A DNA stretch of 64,000 bases, from positions 26,698,550-26,762,549 of the forward strand of contig JAAONU010000001.1 of NCBI GenBank assembly GCA_012932295.1. Direction: 5' to 3'. The position numbers and the translations under genes are program-made. Below, one piece after another: positions 37,801 to 52,915 of the stretch (position 1 is its first letter; every line of letters begins with the position of its first letter). The DNA is from Cyclina sinensis (taxonomy: Eukaryota > Mollusca > Bivalvia > Venerida > Veneridae). The notes under the pieces are model-generated. The model was not told the DNA's origin. It did no database searches and saw only the letters and a program-made list of their open reading frames with translations.

Positions 37801-40800
37801 CACTTTTTAACTTAGAACAAGAAGCTTACCTGAGATCTGATCTTACCTCAAACGTTACCTGTTGTAATTATATAATAAAACAAAACAAAGCAAATAATAG
37901 AAACTCACTAACAAACCCAATACCAGAAACAAAATGCAAAATTAGAACATAACAAATTAAACACTACATTGACAATAAAGCACATGTAAACAAACAACAT
38001 TAACAAAATAAAAAAGTAACTCTAAACTGAAACAACAACATCTTTAATTAATTTAACTTTTCAAAACTACATGCTGAATAAAAACAAAAAATATCTACCC
38101 ACATTTTTAAATGAGACTGGATGCTGCATTGCTGCTTCCTTCAACCTCTTCCAGACACAAAGGTTGGTACATGAAAATAAAAACAATACAGCAGTACTAC
38201 CTATCAAAAAATAAGCTATAATAAGACAAAAGACACTTTTAAACTTGGAACAAGAAGCTTACCTGAAACCTGATCTTACCTCACACCTTACCTGTTGTGA
38301 TTTTACAAAAAAGAAAAACTGAAAAACACTAACAAACACAATACCAGAAACAAATGCAACATTAGAACATAACAAATTAACAGTAACTTGAAAATAAACA
38401 ACATGCTAACAAATAACATTAATAAATGAACAAAGCAACTCTAAACAGAAACAATAACATCAACTTTTATAAACTACATGCTGCATAAAGAAAATATTTT
38501 ATAGACACACCTTGTTCCAGGAATCTTGAGGGTGCACTCGTTCTTTCCTCAACCTCTTCAAGACACGCATGATGGTTTATGAAAATAAAAATAATACAGC
38601 AGTATCACCTCTCAAAAATTTAGCTATAATAAGACAAAATACACTTTTTAACTTGGAACAAGAAGCTTACCTGAGATCTGATCTTACCTCAAACCTTACC
38701 TGTTGAATTTATATAATAAAACAAAACAAAGCAAATAATAGAAACTCACTAACAAACCCAATACCAGAAACAAAATGCAAAATTAGAACATAACAAATTA
38801 ACACTAACTTGACAATAAAGCACATGTAAACAAACAACATTAAAAAAATAAAAAAGTAACTCTAAACAGAAACAACAACATCTTTAATAAATTTAACTTT
38901 TTAAAACTACATGCTGAATAAAAACAAAAAATATCTACACACGTTTTTCCATGAGACTGGATGCTGCATTGCTGCTTCCTTCAACCTCTTCCAGACACAA
39001 AGGATGGTATATGAAAATAAAAACAATACAGCAGTACCACCTATCAAAACATAAGCTATAATAAGACAAAAGGCACTTTTAAACTTGAAACAAGAAGCTT
39101 AGCTGAAACCTGATCTTACCTCAAACCTTACCTGTTGTGATTATATCAAAAAAGAAAACCGAAAACACTAACAAGACAAATACCAGAAACAAAATGCAAA
39201 ATTAGAACATAACAAATTAACAGTAACTAGACAATAAATCACATGCGAACAAAAATATTAACAAATGAACAAAGTAACTCTAAACAGAAACAACATCTTT
39301 AGCTTTTAGAAACTACATGCTGAATAAAAATAAAATATCCACCCACCCTTTTCCATGAGACTGGATGCTGCATTTCTGCTTCCTTCAACCTCTTCCAGAC
39401 ATACAGGATGGTATATGAAAATAAAAATAATACAGCAGTACCACATATCAAAATTTAAGCTAAATTAAGACAAAAGACACTTTTAAACTTGGAACAAGAA
39501 GCTTACCTGAAACCTAATCTTACCTCAAACCTTACCTGTTGTGATTATACAGAAAAAAAACTGAAAAATACTAACAAACCAATACCAGAAACAAATGCAA
39601 AATTAGAACTTAACAAATTAATAGTAACTTGAAAATAAACAAAATGCTAACAAATAACATTAACAAATGAACAAAGTAGCTCTAAACAGAAACAACAACA
39701 ACATCAACTTTTATAAACTATATGCTGAATAAAGAAAATATTTTATAGAAACACCTTGTTCCAGCAGACTTGAGGACACATTCGTTCTTTCCTCAACCTC
39801 TTCAAGACACACATGATGGTTTATGAAAATAAAAATAATACAGCAGTATCACCTCTCAAAAATTTAGCTATAATAAGACAAAATACACTTTTTAACTTGG
39901 AACAAGAACCTTACTTGAGATCAGCTCTTACCTCAAACCTTACCTGTTGTAATTATATAATAAAACAAAACAAAGCAAATAATAGAAACTCACTAACAAA
40001 CCCAATACCAGAAACAAAATGCAAAATTAGAACATAACAAATTAAGCACTAACTTGACAATAAAGCACATGTAAACAAACATCATTAACAAAATAAAAAA
40101 GTAACTTTAAACAGTAACAACAACATCTTTAATAAATTTAACTTTTAAAACTACATGCTGAATAAAAACAAAAAATATCTACCCACGTTTTTCCATGAGA
40201 CTGGATGCTGCATTGCTGCTTCCTTCAACCTCTTCCAGACACAAAGGATGGTATATGAAAATAAAAACAATACAGCAGTACCACCTATCAAAAAATAAGC
40301 TATAATAAGACAAAAGACACTTTTAAACTTGGAACAAGAAGCTTACCTGAAACCTGATCTTACCTCAAACCTTACCTGTTGTGATTATACAAAAAAGGAA
40401 AACTGAAAAACACTTACAAACACAATACCAGAAACAAATGCAAAATTAGAACATAACAAATTAACAGTAACTTGAAAATAAACAACATGCTTACAAATAA
40501 CATTAACAAATGAACAAAGTAACTCTAAACAGAAACAACAACAACATCAACTTTTATAAACTACATGCTGCATAAAGAAAATATTTTATAGACACACCTT
40601 GTTCCAGTAATCTTGAGGGTGCACTCGTTCTTTCCCCAACCTCTTGAAGACACGCATGATGGTTTATGAAAATAAAAATAATACAGCAGTATCACCTCTC
40701 AAAAATTTAGCTATAATAAGACAAAATACACTTTTTAACTTGGAACAATAAGCTTACCTGAGATCTGATCTTACCTCAAACCTTACCTGTTGTAATTATA

Positions 40801-43800
40801 TAATAAAACAAAACAAAGCAAATAATAGAAAGTCACTAACAAATCCAACACCAGAAACAAAATGCAAAATTAGAACATAACAAATTAAGCACTAACTTGA
40901 CAATAAAGCACATGTAAACAAACAACGTTAACAAAATAAAAAAGTAACTCTAAACAGAAACAACAACATCTTTAATAAATTTAACTTTTTAAAACTACAT
41001 GCTGAAAAAAAACAAAAAATATCTACCCACCTTTTTCCATGAGACTGGATGCTGCATTGCTGCTTCCTTCAACCTCTTCCAGACACAAAGGATGGTATAT
41101 GAAAATAGAAATAATACAGCAGTACCACCTATCCAAAAATAAGCTATAATAAGACAAAAGACACTTTTAAACTTGGAACAAGAAGCTAACCTGAAACCTG
41201 ATCTTATCTCAAACCTTTCCTGTTGTGATTATACAAAAAAGGAAAACTGAAAAACACTAACAAACACAATACCAGAAACAAACGCAAAATTAGAACATAA
41301 CAAATTAACAGTAACTTGAAAATAAACAACATGCTAACAAATAACATTAACAAATGAACAAAGTAACTCTAAACAGAAACAACAACAACATCAACTTTTA
41401 TAAACTACATGCTGCATAAAGAAAATATTTTAAAGACACACCTTGTTCCAGTAATCTTGAGGGTGCACTCGTTCTTTCCCCAACCTCTTGAAGACACGCA
41501 TGATGGTTTATGAAAATAAAAATAATACAGCAGTATCACCTCTCAAAAATTTAGCTATAATAAGACAAAATACACTTTTTAACTTGGAACAATAAGCTTA
41601 CCTGAGATCTGATCTTACCTCAAACCTTACCTGTTGTAATTATATAATAAAACAAAACAAAGCAAATAATAGAAAGTCACTAACAAACCCAATACCAGAA
41701 ACAAAATGCAAAATTAGAACATAACAAATTAACACTAACTTGACAATAAAGCACATGTAAACAAACAACATTAACAAAATAAAAAAGTAACTCTAAACAG
41801 AAACAACAACATCTTTAATAAATTTAACTTTTTAAAACTACATGCTGAAGAAAAACAAAAAATATCTATCCACGTTTTTCCATGAGACTGGATGCTGCAT
41901 TGCTGCTTCCTTCAACCTCTTCCAGACACAAAGGATGGTATATGAAAATAAAAACAATACAGCAGTACTAGCTATCAAAAAATAAGCTATAATAAGACAA
42001 AAGACACTTTTAAACTTGGAACAAGAAGCTTACCTGAAACCTGATCTTACCTCAAACCTTACCTGTTGTGATTATACAAAAAAGGAAAACTGAAAAACAC
42101 TAACAAACACAATACCAGAAACAAATGCAAAATTAGAACATAACAAATTAACAGTAACTTGACAATAAATCACATGCGAACAGAAATATTAACAAATGAA
42201 CAAAGTAACTCTAAACAAAAACAACAACATCTTTAACTTCTAGAAATTACATGATGAATAAAAACAAAAAATGTCTACCCACGTTTTTCCATGAGACTGG
42301 ATGCTGCATTGCTGCTTCCTTCAACCTCTTCCAGACACAAAGGATGGTATATGAAAATAAAAACAATACAGCAGTACTAGCTATCAAAAAATAAGCTATA
42401 ATAAGACAAAAGACACTTTTAAACTTGGAACAAGAAGCTTACCTGAAACCTGATCTTACCTCAAACCTTACCTGTCGTGATTATACAAAAAAGGAAAACT
42501 GAAAAACACTAACAAACACAATACCAGAAACAAATGCAAAATTAGAACTTAACAAATTAACAGTAACTTGAAAATAAACAACATGCTAACAAATAACATT
42601 AACAAATGAACAAAGTAACTCTAAACAGAAACAACAACAACATCAACTTTTATAAACTACATGCTGCATAAAGAAAATATTTTATAGACACACCTTGTTC
42701 CAGGAGTCTTGAGGGTGCACTCGTTCTTTCCTCAACCTCTTCAAGACACACATGATGGTTTATGAAAATAAAAATAATATAGCAGTATCACCTCTCAAAA
42801 ATTTAGCTATAATAAGACAAAATACACTTTTTAACTTGGAACAAGAACCTTACTTGAGATCTGCTCTTACCTCAAACCTTACCTGTTGTAATTATATAAT
42901 AAAACAAAACAAAGCAAATAATAGAAACTCACTAACAAACCCAATACCAGAAACAAAATGCAAAATTAGAACATAACAAATTAAGCACTAACTTGACAAT
43001 AAAGCACATGTAAACAAACAACATTAACAACATAAAAAAGTAACTCTAAACAGAAACAACAACATCTTTAATAAATTTAACTTTTTAAAACTACATGCTG
43101 AATAAAAACAAAAAAATATCTACCCACGTTTTTCCATGAGACTGGATGCTGCATTGCTGCTTCCTTCAACCTCTACCAGACACAAAGGATGGTATATGAA
43201 AATAAAAACAATACAGCAGTACCACCTATCAAAACATAAGCTATAATAAGACAAGAGGCACTTTTAAACTTGAAACAAGAAGCTTAGCTGAAACCTTATC
43301 TTACCTCAAACCTTACCTGTTGTGATTATATCAAAAAAGAAAACTGAAAAACACTAACAAGCCAAATACCAGAAACAAATGCAAAATTAGAACATAACAA
43401 ATTAACAGTAACTTGACAATAAATCACATGCGAACAAAAATATTAACAAATGAACAAAGTAACTCTAAACAGAAACAACAACATCTTTAACTTTTAGAAA
43501 CTACATTCTGAATAAAAAGAAAATATCTACCCACCTTTTCAATGAGACTGGATGCTGCATTGCTGCTTCCTTCAACCTCTTCCAGACACAAAGGATGGTA
43601 TATGAAAATAGAAATAATACAGCAGTACCACCTATCAAAATTTAAGCTAAATTAAGACAAAAGACACTTTAAACTTCGAACAAGAAGCTTACCTGAAACC
43701 TGATCTTACCTCAAACCTTACCTGTTGTAATTATATAATAAAACAAAACAAAGCAAACAATAGAAAGTCACTAACAAATCCAACACCAGAAACAAAATGC

Positions 43801-46800
43801 AAAATTAGAACATAACAAATTAACACTAACTTGACAATAAAGCACATGTAAACAAACAACATTAACAAAATAAAAAAGTAACTCTAAACAGAAACAACAA
43901 CATCTTAAATAAATTTAATTTTAAAACTACATGCTGAATAAAAACAAAAAATATCTACCCACGTTTTTCCATGAGACTGGATGCTGCATTGCTGCTTCCT
44001 TCAACCTCTTCCAGACACAAAGGATGGTATATGAAAATAAAAACAATACAGCAGTACTAGCTATCAAAAAATAAGCTATAATAAGACAAAAGACACTTTT
44101 AAACTTGGAACAAGAAGCTTACCTGAAACCTGATCTTACCTCAAACCTTACCTGTTGTGATTATACAAAAAAGGAAAACTGAAAAACACTAACAAACACA
44201 ATACCAGAAACAAATGCAAAATTAGAACATAACAAATTAACAGTAACTTGACAATAAATCACATGCGAACAGAAATATTAACAAATGAACAAAGTAACTC
44301 TAAACAAAAACAACAACATCTTTAACTTTTAGAAATTACATGCTGAATAAAAACAAAAAATGTCTACCCACGTTTTTCCATGAGACTGGATGCTGCATTG
44401 CTGCTTCCTTCAACCTCTTCCAGACACAAAGGATGGTATATGAAAATAAAAACAATACAGCAGTACTAGCTATCAAAAAATAAGCTATAATAAGACAAAA
44501 GACACTTTTAAACTTGGAACAAGAAGCTTACCTGAAACCTGATCTTACCTCAAACCTTACCTGTTGTGATTATACAAAAAAGGAAAACTGAAAAACACTA
44601 ACAAACACAATACCAGAAACAAATGCAAAATTAGAACTTAACAAATTAACAGTAACTTGAAAATAAACAACATGCTAACAAATAACATTAACAAATGAAC
44701 AAAGTAACTCTAAACAGAAACAACAACAACATCAACTTTTATAAACTACATGCTGCATAAAGAAAATATTTTATAGACACACCTTGTTCCAGGAGTCTTG
44801 AGGGTGCACTCGTTCTTTCCTCAACCTCTTCAAGACACGCATGATGGTTTATGAAAATAAAAATAATATAGCAGTATCACCTCTCAAAAATTTAGCTATA
44901 ATAAGACAAAATACACTTTTTAACTTGGAACAAGAACCTTACTTGAGATCTGCTCTTACCTCAAACCTTACCTGTTGTAATTATATAATAAAACAAAACA
45001 AAGCAAATAATAGAAACTCACTAACAAACCCAATACCAGAAACAAAATGCAAAATTAGAACATAACAAATTAAGCACTAACTTGACAATAAAGCACATGT
45101 AAACAAACAACATTAACAACATAAAAAAGTAACTCTAAACAGAAACAACAACATCTTTAATAAATTTAACTTTTTAAAACTACATGCTGAATAAAAACAA
45201 AAAAATATCTACCCACGTTTTTCCATGAGACTGGATGCTGCATTGCTGCTTCCTTCAACCTCTACCAGACACAAAGGATGGTATATGAAAATAAAAACAA
45301 AACAGCAGTACCACCTATCAAAACATAAGCTATAATAAGACAAGAGGCACTTTTAAACTTGAAACAAGAAGCTTACCTGAAACCTGATCTTACCTCAAAC
45401 CTTACCTGTTGTGATTATATCAAAAAAGAAAACTGAAAACACTAACAAGCCAAATACCAGAAACAAAATGCAAAATTAGAACATAACAAATTAACAGTAA
45501 CTTGACAATAAATCACATGCGAACAAAAATATTAACAAATGAACAAAGTAACTCTAAACAGAAACAACAACATCTTTAACTTTTAGAAACTACATTCTGA
45601 ATAAAAAGAAACTATCTACCCACCTTTTCAATGAGACTGGATGCTGCATTGCTGCTTCCTTCAACCTCTTCCAGACACAAAGGATGGTATATGAAAATAG
45701 AAATAATACAGCAGTACCACCTATCAAAATTTAAGCAAAATTAAGACAAAAGACACTTTTAAACTTGGAACAAGAAGCTTACCTGAAACCTGATCTTACC
45801 TCAAACCTTACCTGTTGTGATTATTAAAAAAAAAGAAACTGAAAAACACTAACAAGCCAAACACCAGAAACAAATGCAAAATTAGAACATAACAAATTAA
45901 CAGTAACTTGAAAATAAACAACATGCTAACAAATAACATTAACAAATGAACAAAGTAACTCTAAACAGAAACAACAACAACATCAACTTTTATAAACTAT
46001 ATGCTGAATAAAGAAAATATTTTATAGACACACCTTGTTACAGCAGTCTTGAGGACGCATTCGTTCTTTCCTCAACCTCTTCAAGACACGCATGATGGTT
46101 TATGAAAATAAAAATAATACAACAGTATCACCTCTCAAAAATTTAGCTATAATAAGACAAAATACACTTTTTAACTTAGAACAAGAAGCTTACCTGAGAT
46201 CTGATCTTACCTCAAACCTTACCTGTTGTAATTATACAATAAAACAAAACAAAGCAAATAATAGAAACTCACTTACAAATCCAACACCAGAAACAAAATG
46301 CAAAATTAGAACATAACAAATTAAAGACTAACTTGACAATAAAGTACATGAAAACAAAGAACATTAACAAAATAAAAAGTAACTCTAAACAGAAACAACA
46401 GCATCTTTAATAAATTTAACTTTAAAACTACATGCGGAATAAAAACAAAAAATATCTACCCACCTTTTTCCATGAGAGTGGATGCTGCATTGCTGCTTCC
46501 TTCAACCTCTTCCAGACACAAAGGATGGTATATGAAAATAAAAACAATACAGCAGTACCGCCTATCAAAAAATAAGCTATAATAACACAAAAGACACTTT
46601 TAAACTTGGAACAAGAAGCTTATCTGAAACCTGATCTTACCTCAAACCTTACCTGTTGTGATTATACAAAAAAGGAAAACTGAAAAACACTAACAAACAC
46701 AATACCAGAAACAAATGCAAATTAGAACATAACAAATTAACAGTAACTTGAAAATTAACAACATCCTAACAAATAACATTAACAAATAAACAAAGTAACT

Positions 46801-49800
46801 CTAAACAGAAACAACAACAACATCAACTTTTAGAAACTACATGCTGAATAAAAACAAAATATCTACCCACCTTTTCCATGAGAGTGGATGCTGCATTGCT
46901 GCTTCCTTCAACATCTTCCAGACACAAAGGATGGTATATGAAAATAGAAATAATACAGCAGTACCACCTATCAAAATTTAAGCTAAATTAAGACAAAAGA
47001 CACTTTTAAACTTGGAACAAGAAGCTTACCTGAAACCTGATCTTACCTCAAACCTTACCTGTTGTGATTATTCAAAAAAAAAAAACTGAAAAACACTTAC
47101 AAGCCAAATACCAGGAACAAATGCAAAATTAGAACTTAACAAATTAACAGTAACTTGAAAATAAACAACATGCTAACAAATAACATTAACAAATGAACAA
47201 AGTAACTCTAAAGAGAAACAACAACAACATCAACTTTTATTAACTATATGCTGAATAAAGAAAATAATTTATAGACACACCTTGTTCCAGCAGTCTTGAG
47301 GACGCATTCGTTCTTTCCTCAACCTCTTCAAGACACGCATGATGGTTTATGAAAATAAAAATAATACAGCAGTATCACCTCTCAAAAATTTAGCTATAAT
47401 AAGACAAAATACACTTTTTAACTTAGAACAAGAAGCTTACCTGAGATCTGATCTTACCTCAAACCTTACCTGTTGTAATTATACAATAAAACAAAACAAA
47501 GCAAACAAAAGAAACAACTAACAAATCCAACACCAGAAACGAAATGCAAAATTAGAACATAACAAATTAAAGACTAACTTGACAATAAAGTACATGTAAA
47601 CAAACAACATTAACAAAATAAAAAGTAACTCTAAACAGAAACAACAGCATCTTTAATAAATTTAACTTTTCAAAACTACATGCTGAATAAAAACAAAATA
47701 TCTACCCACCTTTTTCCATGAGACTGGATGCTGCATTGCTGCTTCCTTCAACATCCTTCAGACACAAAGGATGGTATATGAAAATAAAAACAATACAGCA
47801 GTACCACCTATCAAAAAATAAGCTATAATAATACAAAAGACACTTTTAAACTTGGAACAAGAAGCTTACCTGAAACCTGATCTTACCTCAAACCTTACCT
47901 GTTGTGATTATGCAAAAAAGGAAAACTGAAAAACACTAACAAACACAATACCAGAAACAAATGCAAAATTAGAACATAACAAATTAACAGTAACTTGAAA
48001 ATAAACAACATGCTAACAAATAACATTAACAAATGAACAAAGTAACTCTAAACAGAAACAACAACAACATCAACTTTTATAAACTATATGCTGCATAAAG
48101 AAAATATTTTATAGACACACCTTGTTCCAGGAGTCTTGAGGGTGCACTCGTTCTTTCCTCAACCTCTTCAAGACACGCATGATGGTTTTTGAAAATAAAA
48201 ATAATACAGCAGTATCACCTCTCAAAAATTTAGCTATAATAAGACAAAATACACTTTTTAACTCGGAACAAGAAGCTTACCTGAGATATGATCTTACCTC
48301 AAACCTTACCTGTTGTAATTATATAATAAAACAAAACAAAGCAAATAATAGAAACTCACTTACAAACCCAATACCAGAAACAAAATGCAAAATTAGAACA
48401 TAACAAATTAAGCACTAACTTGACAATAAAGCACATGTAAACAAACAACAATTACAATATAAAAAAGTAACTCTAAACAGAAACAACAGCATCTTTAATA
48501 AATTTAACTTTTTAAAACTACATGCTGAATAAAAACAAAAAATATCTACCCACCTTTTACCATGAGAGTGGATGCTGCATTGCTGCTTCCTTCAACCTCT
48601 TTCAGACAAAAAGGATGGTATATGAAAATAAAAACAATACAGCAGTACCACCTATCAAAAAATAAGCTATAATAATACAAAAGGCACTTTTAAACTTGGA
48701 ACAAGAAGCTTACCTGAAACCTGATCTTACCTCAAACCTTACCTGTTGTGATTATACAAAAAAGGAAAACTGAAAAACACTAACAAACACAATACCAGAA
48801 ACAAATGCAAAATTAGAACATAACAAATTAACAGTAACTTGAAAATAAACAACATGCTAACAAATAACATTAACAAATGAACAAAGTAACTCTAAACAGA
48901 AACAACAACAACATTAACTTTTATAAACTACATGCTGCATAAAGAAAATATTTTATAGACACACCTTGTTCCAGGAGTCTTGAGGGTGCACTCGTTCTTT
49001 CCTCAACCTCTTCAAGACACGCATGATGGTTTTTGAAAATAAAAATAATACAGCAGTATCACCTCTCAAAAATTTAGCTATAATAAGACAAAATACACTT
49101 TTTAACTCGGAACAAGAAGCTTACCTGAGATCTGATCTTACCTCAAACCTTACCTGTTGTAATTATATAATAAAACAAAACAAAGCAAATAATAGAAACT
49201 CACTTACAAACCCAATACCAGAAACAAAATGCAAAATTAGAACATAACAAATTAAACACTAACTTGACAATAAAGCACATGTAAACAAACAACAATTACA
49301 ATATAAAAAAGTAACTCTAAACAGAAACAACAACATCTTTAATAAATTTAACTTTTTAAAACTACATGCTGAATAAAAACAAAAAATATCTACCCACCCT
49401 TTTCCATGAGAGTGGATGCTGCATTGCTGCTTCCTTCAACCTCTTTCAGACACAAAGGATGGTATATGAAAATAAAAACAATACAGCAGTACCAACTATC
49501 AAAAATAAGCTATAATAAGACAAAAGGCACTTTTAAAATTGAAACAAGAAGCTTAAATGAAACCTGATCTTACCTCAAACCTTACCTGTTGTGATTATAT
49601 CAAAAAAGAAAACCGAAAACACTAACAAGCCAAATACCAGAAACAAAATGGAAAATTAGAACATAACAAATTAACATTAACTTGACAATAAATCACATGC
49701 GAACAAAAATATTAACAAATGAACAAAGTAACTCTAAACAGAAACAACAACATCTTTAACTTTTAGAAACTACATGCTGAATAAAAACAAAAAATATCTA

Positions 49801-50424
49801 CCCACCTTTTACCATGAGAGTGGATGCTGCATTGCTGCTTCCTTCAACCTCTTTCAGACAAAAAGGATGGTATATGAAAATAAAAACAATACAGCAGTAC
49901 CACCTTTCAAAAAATAAGCTATAATAATACAAAAGGCACTTTTAAACTTGGAACAAGAAGCTTACCTGAAACCTGATCTTACCTCAAACCTTACCTGTTG
50001 TGATTATACAAAAAAGGAAAACTGAAAAACACTAACAAACACAATACCAGAAACAAATGCAAAATTAGAACATAACAAATTAACAGTAACTTGAAAATAA
50101 ACAACATGCTAACAAATAACATTAACAAATGAACAAAGTAACTCTAAACAGAAACAACAACAACATTAACTTTTATAAACTACATGCTGCATAAAGAAAA
50201 TATTTTATAGACACACCTTGTTCCAGGAGTCTTGAGGGTGCACTCGTTCTTTCCTCAACCTCTTCAAGACACGCATGATGGTTTTTGAAAATAAAAATAA
50301 TACAGCAGTATCACCTCTCAAAAATTTAGCTATAATAAGACAAAATACACTTTTTAACTCGGAACAAGAAGCTTACCTGAGATCTGATCTTACCTCAAAC
50401 CTTACCTGTTGTAATTATATAATA

Positions 50425-50453
50425 CGAGGGGTGATTCAAAAGTTCGCGGAATT
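50425..50453 (+). repeat. Mariner left terminal inverted repeat
   Basis: 29 bp, identical to the inverse of 52254-52282. Confidence 0.95.
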
Positions 50454-50780
50454 TATCTCTAAATCATTTATTTTTTCACCGAATCACATTAAATTTCGCA
50501 TAAATATAATTCAACGTATTTTAACTAACATTTTCGTTTAGTTTATGGAATATGTGTAACCGGAAGAATATAAATGGTCTCCATAGCAACCACGGTTAGG
50601 TGACTTGAAGCAGGCCAAAATATTTCGTTTTACTAATTCACTTCAGACGATAGTATGTTTTCAAATGTTGCTCAATTTTGGCGCGAACGTAACTGACGTT
50701 AGAATGACGTGTTGACGTCATTTCCTATAATTTTGATTACATTACGTTGAACCGTTACTCCACAGCAGCGAGTTGTCGCC

Positions 50781-52072
50781 ATGTCTTCAACTTCTTCCGC
50801 GACGTCAACAAGTGAATTGGAGCTACGCGCAGTTGTGAAATTTTGTGTTGGACTCAAACTTACACCAGTTGAGACGTTGAATCAAATTAAAAACTCGCAT
50901 ACATTACAACCTTGTGGTAAATCGTTTGTCTACAAATGGCATGAGCGATTTCGGAACGGCAGAAAATCGGTACTTGATGACGATAGAGCAGGTAGACCAG
51001 CATCCGCTATGACGACGAGCAACGCAACGTTAGTGAGAGAGCTTTTGGACAACGACCGGCGCTTAACGGTTAGGGGTATTGCAGAGGAACTCTCCCTATC
51101 GTATTCTACTGTGCAACGAATTCTTACAGAAGAGCTAAATATGTCCAAAGTATCTGCGCGTTGGGTGCCCAGACTTCTGACTGATGAAAACAAGCAGCGG
51201 AGGTTAGAATGTTCTCAGCAATTTCTGGATCTGTACGACGCACAGGGTGACGAGTTTTTGGACAAAATCATCACGACAGACGAGACATGGTTATACCATT
51301 ATGATCCAGAGTCGAAACAGCAGTCGTCCGTCTGGAAGTCACCAGACACACCTCCACCAAAAAAGGCCAGGACAACACGCAGCTGCAAAAAGGAAATGTT
51401 CATCTTCTTCATGGATAGACAAGGGCTTTTGCTTCAACACAAGGTGCGCGACGGATGTACCGTAAATGCCGACTATTATTCAAAGGTATGCCGCATTTTA
51501 GTCATACAAACGATCAACACTTATATATTATTTTTATAACAAACTAATATTTTACAGTATGTATTGTTTCAAATAACAAAATATATAAAAATATTATTTA
51601 AAATGTGCCGCTTTTTACTTTCTTAAACTTAAATTATTTCATGTTTTCCCGTTTGTTTGTTTGACTTCAGGTGCTTAGACGCGATCTGATACAGGCTCTG
51701 CGCCGCAAGCGCCCCCTGTTGGTACTGGATGATGTTATACTCCATCATGACAACGCTCCAGCACATCGGGCACAGAGTACAGAGTTAGAGATTTCACTGC
51801 TTGGTTTCAGTCTCTTACCACATCCGCCGTACAGCCCGGATCTAGCACCGATGGACTTTCGTCTGTTTCCAGATATGAAGAGGGAACTCAGAGGCCAGAG
51901 ATTTGAAACAACATTAGAGCTACGCAATAAGGCTCGTGAAGTAATCTCTTCATTCAGTCAGGATTGGTTTAAGGTAACATTTATGCAATGGGTACAAAGG
52001 CATAGGAAGTGTGTAGCGACGGGCGGCGATTACGTCGAGAAGGTGAATCGTACGCTAGAATTTGACCGTTAG
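50781..52072 (+). CDS. Mariner transposase, two exons
   Basis: Cut-and-paste transposase of the DD34D mariner group, acting in the nucleus on the flanking inverted repeats. Exon 1 (50781-51485) encodes 235 residues. Exon 2 (51671-52072) encodes 133, for 368 in total against a usual 340-350. The N-terminal half has helix-turn-helix DNA-binding segments (roughly 15-60 and 85-120) and the linker WVPRLLTDENK at 128-138. The catalytic aspartates are D167 (TTDETW), D262 (HHDNAPAH) and D297 (YSPDLAPMDF), with exactly 34 residues between the last two. The 185-nt gap starts GTATGC, ends TTCAG, is in phase 0 and contains in-frame stops, so splicing is needed. The ATG is preceded by a GC-richer 5' region. 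Confidence 0.93.
51486..51670 (+). other. Intron in the mariner transposase
   Basis: 185 nt, AT-rich, GT-AG with a T-rich end (gtttgtttgacttcag). Joining its flanks in phase 0 gives YYSK-VLRRD, matching ordinary mariner sequence at this position. Most mariner transposases are intronless. Confidence 0.8.
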
Positions 52073-52253
52073 TGACGTCGACGTCGTGATGGCGTGCGTC
52101 AAGTGCCGGTCATGTATACAATTCAAATATGTACAAACGATTTATTAGTAAATGTATTTCAATGAGATTACGGCTCTGCTTTAGTATTGAGTAAACGTAT
52201 CGAGTGATGTAATTTTTGTGTTTGTATTGTCTTTTCCGTTCTAGTAATAAAGC

Positions 52254-52282
52254 AATTCCGCGAACTTTTGAATCACCCCTCG
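52254..52282 (-). repeat. Mariner right terminal inverted repeat
   Basis: 29 bp, matching the left end exactly. An AATAAA at 52246-52251 lies just inside it and could end the transposase mRNA. Confidence 0.95.
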
Positions 52283-52915
52283 TAAAACAAAACAAAGCAA
52301 ATAATAGAAACTCACTTACAAACCCAATACCAGAAACAAAATGCAAAATTAGAACATAACAAATTAAACACTAACTTGACAATAAAGCACATGTAAACAA
52401 ACAACAATTACAATATAAAAAAGTAACTCTAAACAGAAACAACAACATCTTTAATAAATTTAACTTTTTAAAACTACATGCTGAATAAAAACAAAAAATA
52501 TCTACCCACCCTTTTCCATGAGAGTGGATGCTGCATTGCTGCTTCCTTCAACCTCTTTCAGACACAAAGGATGGTATATGAAAATAAAAACAATACAGCA
52601 GTACCAACTATCAAAAATAAGCTATAATAAGACAAAAGGCACTTTTAAAATTGAAACAAGAAGCTTAAATGAAACCTGATCTTACCTCAAACCTTACCTG
52701 TTGTGATTATATCAAAAAAGAAAACCGAAAACACTAACAAGCCAAATACCAGAAACAAAATGGAAAATTAGAACATAACAAATTAACATTAACTTGACAA
52801 TAAATCACATGCGAACAAAAATATTAACAAATGAACAAAGTAACTCTAAACAGAAACAACAACATCTTTAACTTTTAGAAACTACATGCTGAATAAAAAC
52901 AAAATATCTACCCAC

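Larger units (their letters stand above)
50425..52282 (+). mobile_element. Complete mariner (Tc1/mariner, DD34D) transposon
   Basis: Length 1,858 bp, with 29-bp perfect inverted ends beginning CGAGGGGTGATTCAAAAGTT. TA target duplications lie at 50423-50424 and 52283-52284. It is inserted in a B unit of the array. Removing it and one TA restores the 'attatataataaaacaaaac' sequence of neighbouring units, so the empty site is visible in the same array. The transposase is uninterrupted apart from one apparent intron. Intact ends and a full frame point to a recent insertion. Confidence 0.95.

Noticed and set aside
31844..50541. Repeated plus-strand frames of 60-88 codons (MMVYENKNN...) in the array
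   Set aside because: They run across the antisense of the B cassette, its splice borders and the spacer. Their conservation follows from recent duplication of the unit. They lack a signal peptide, a domain or a promoter. They are most likely shadows.
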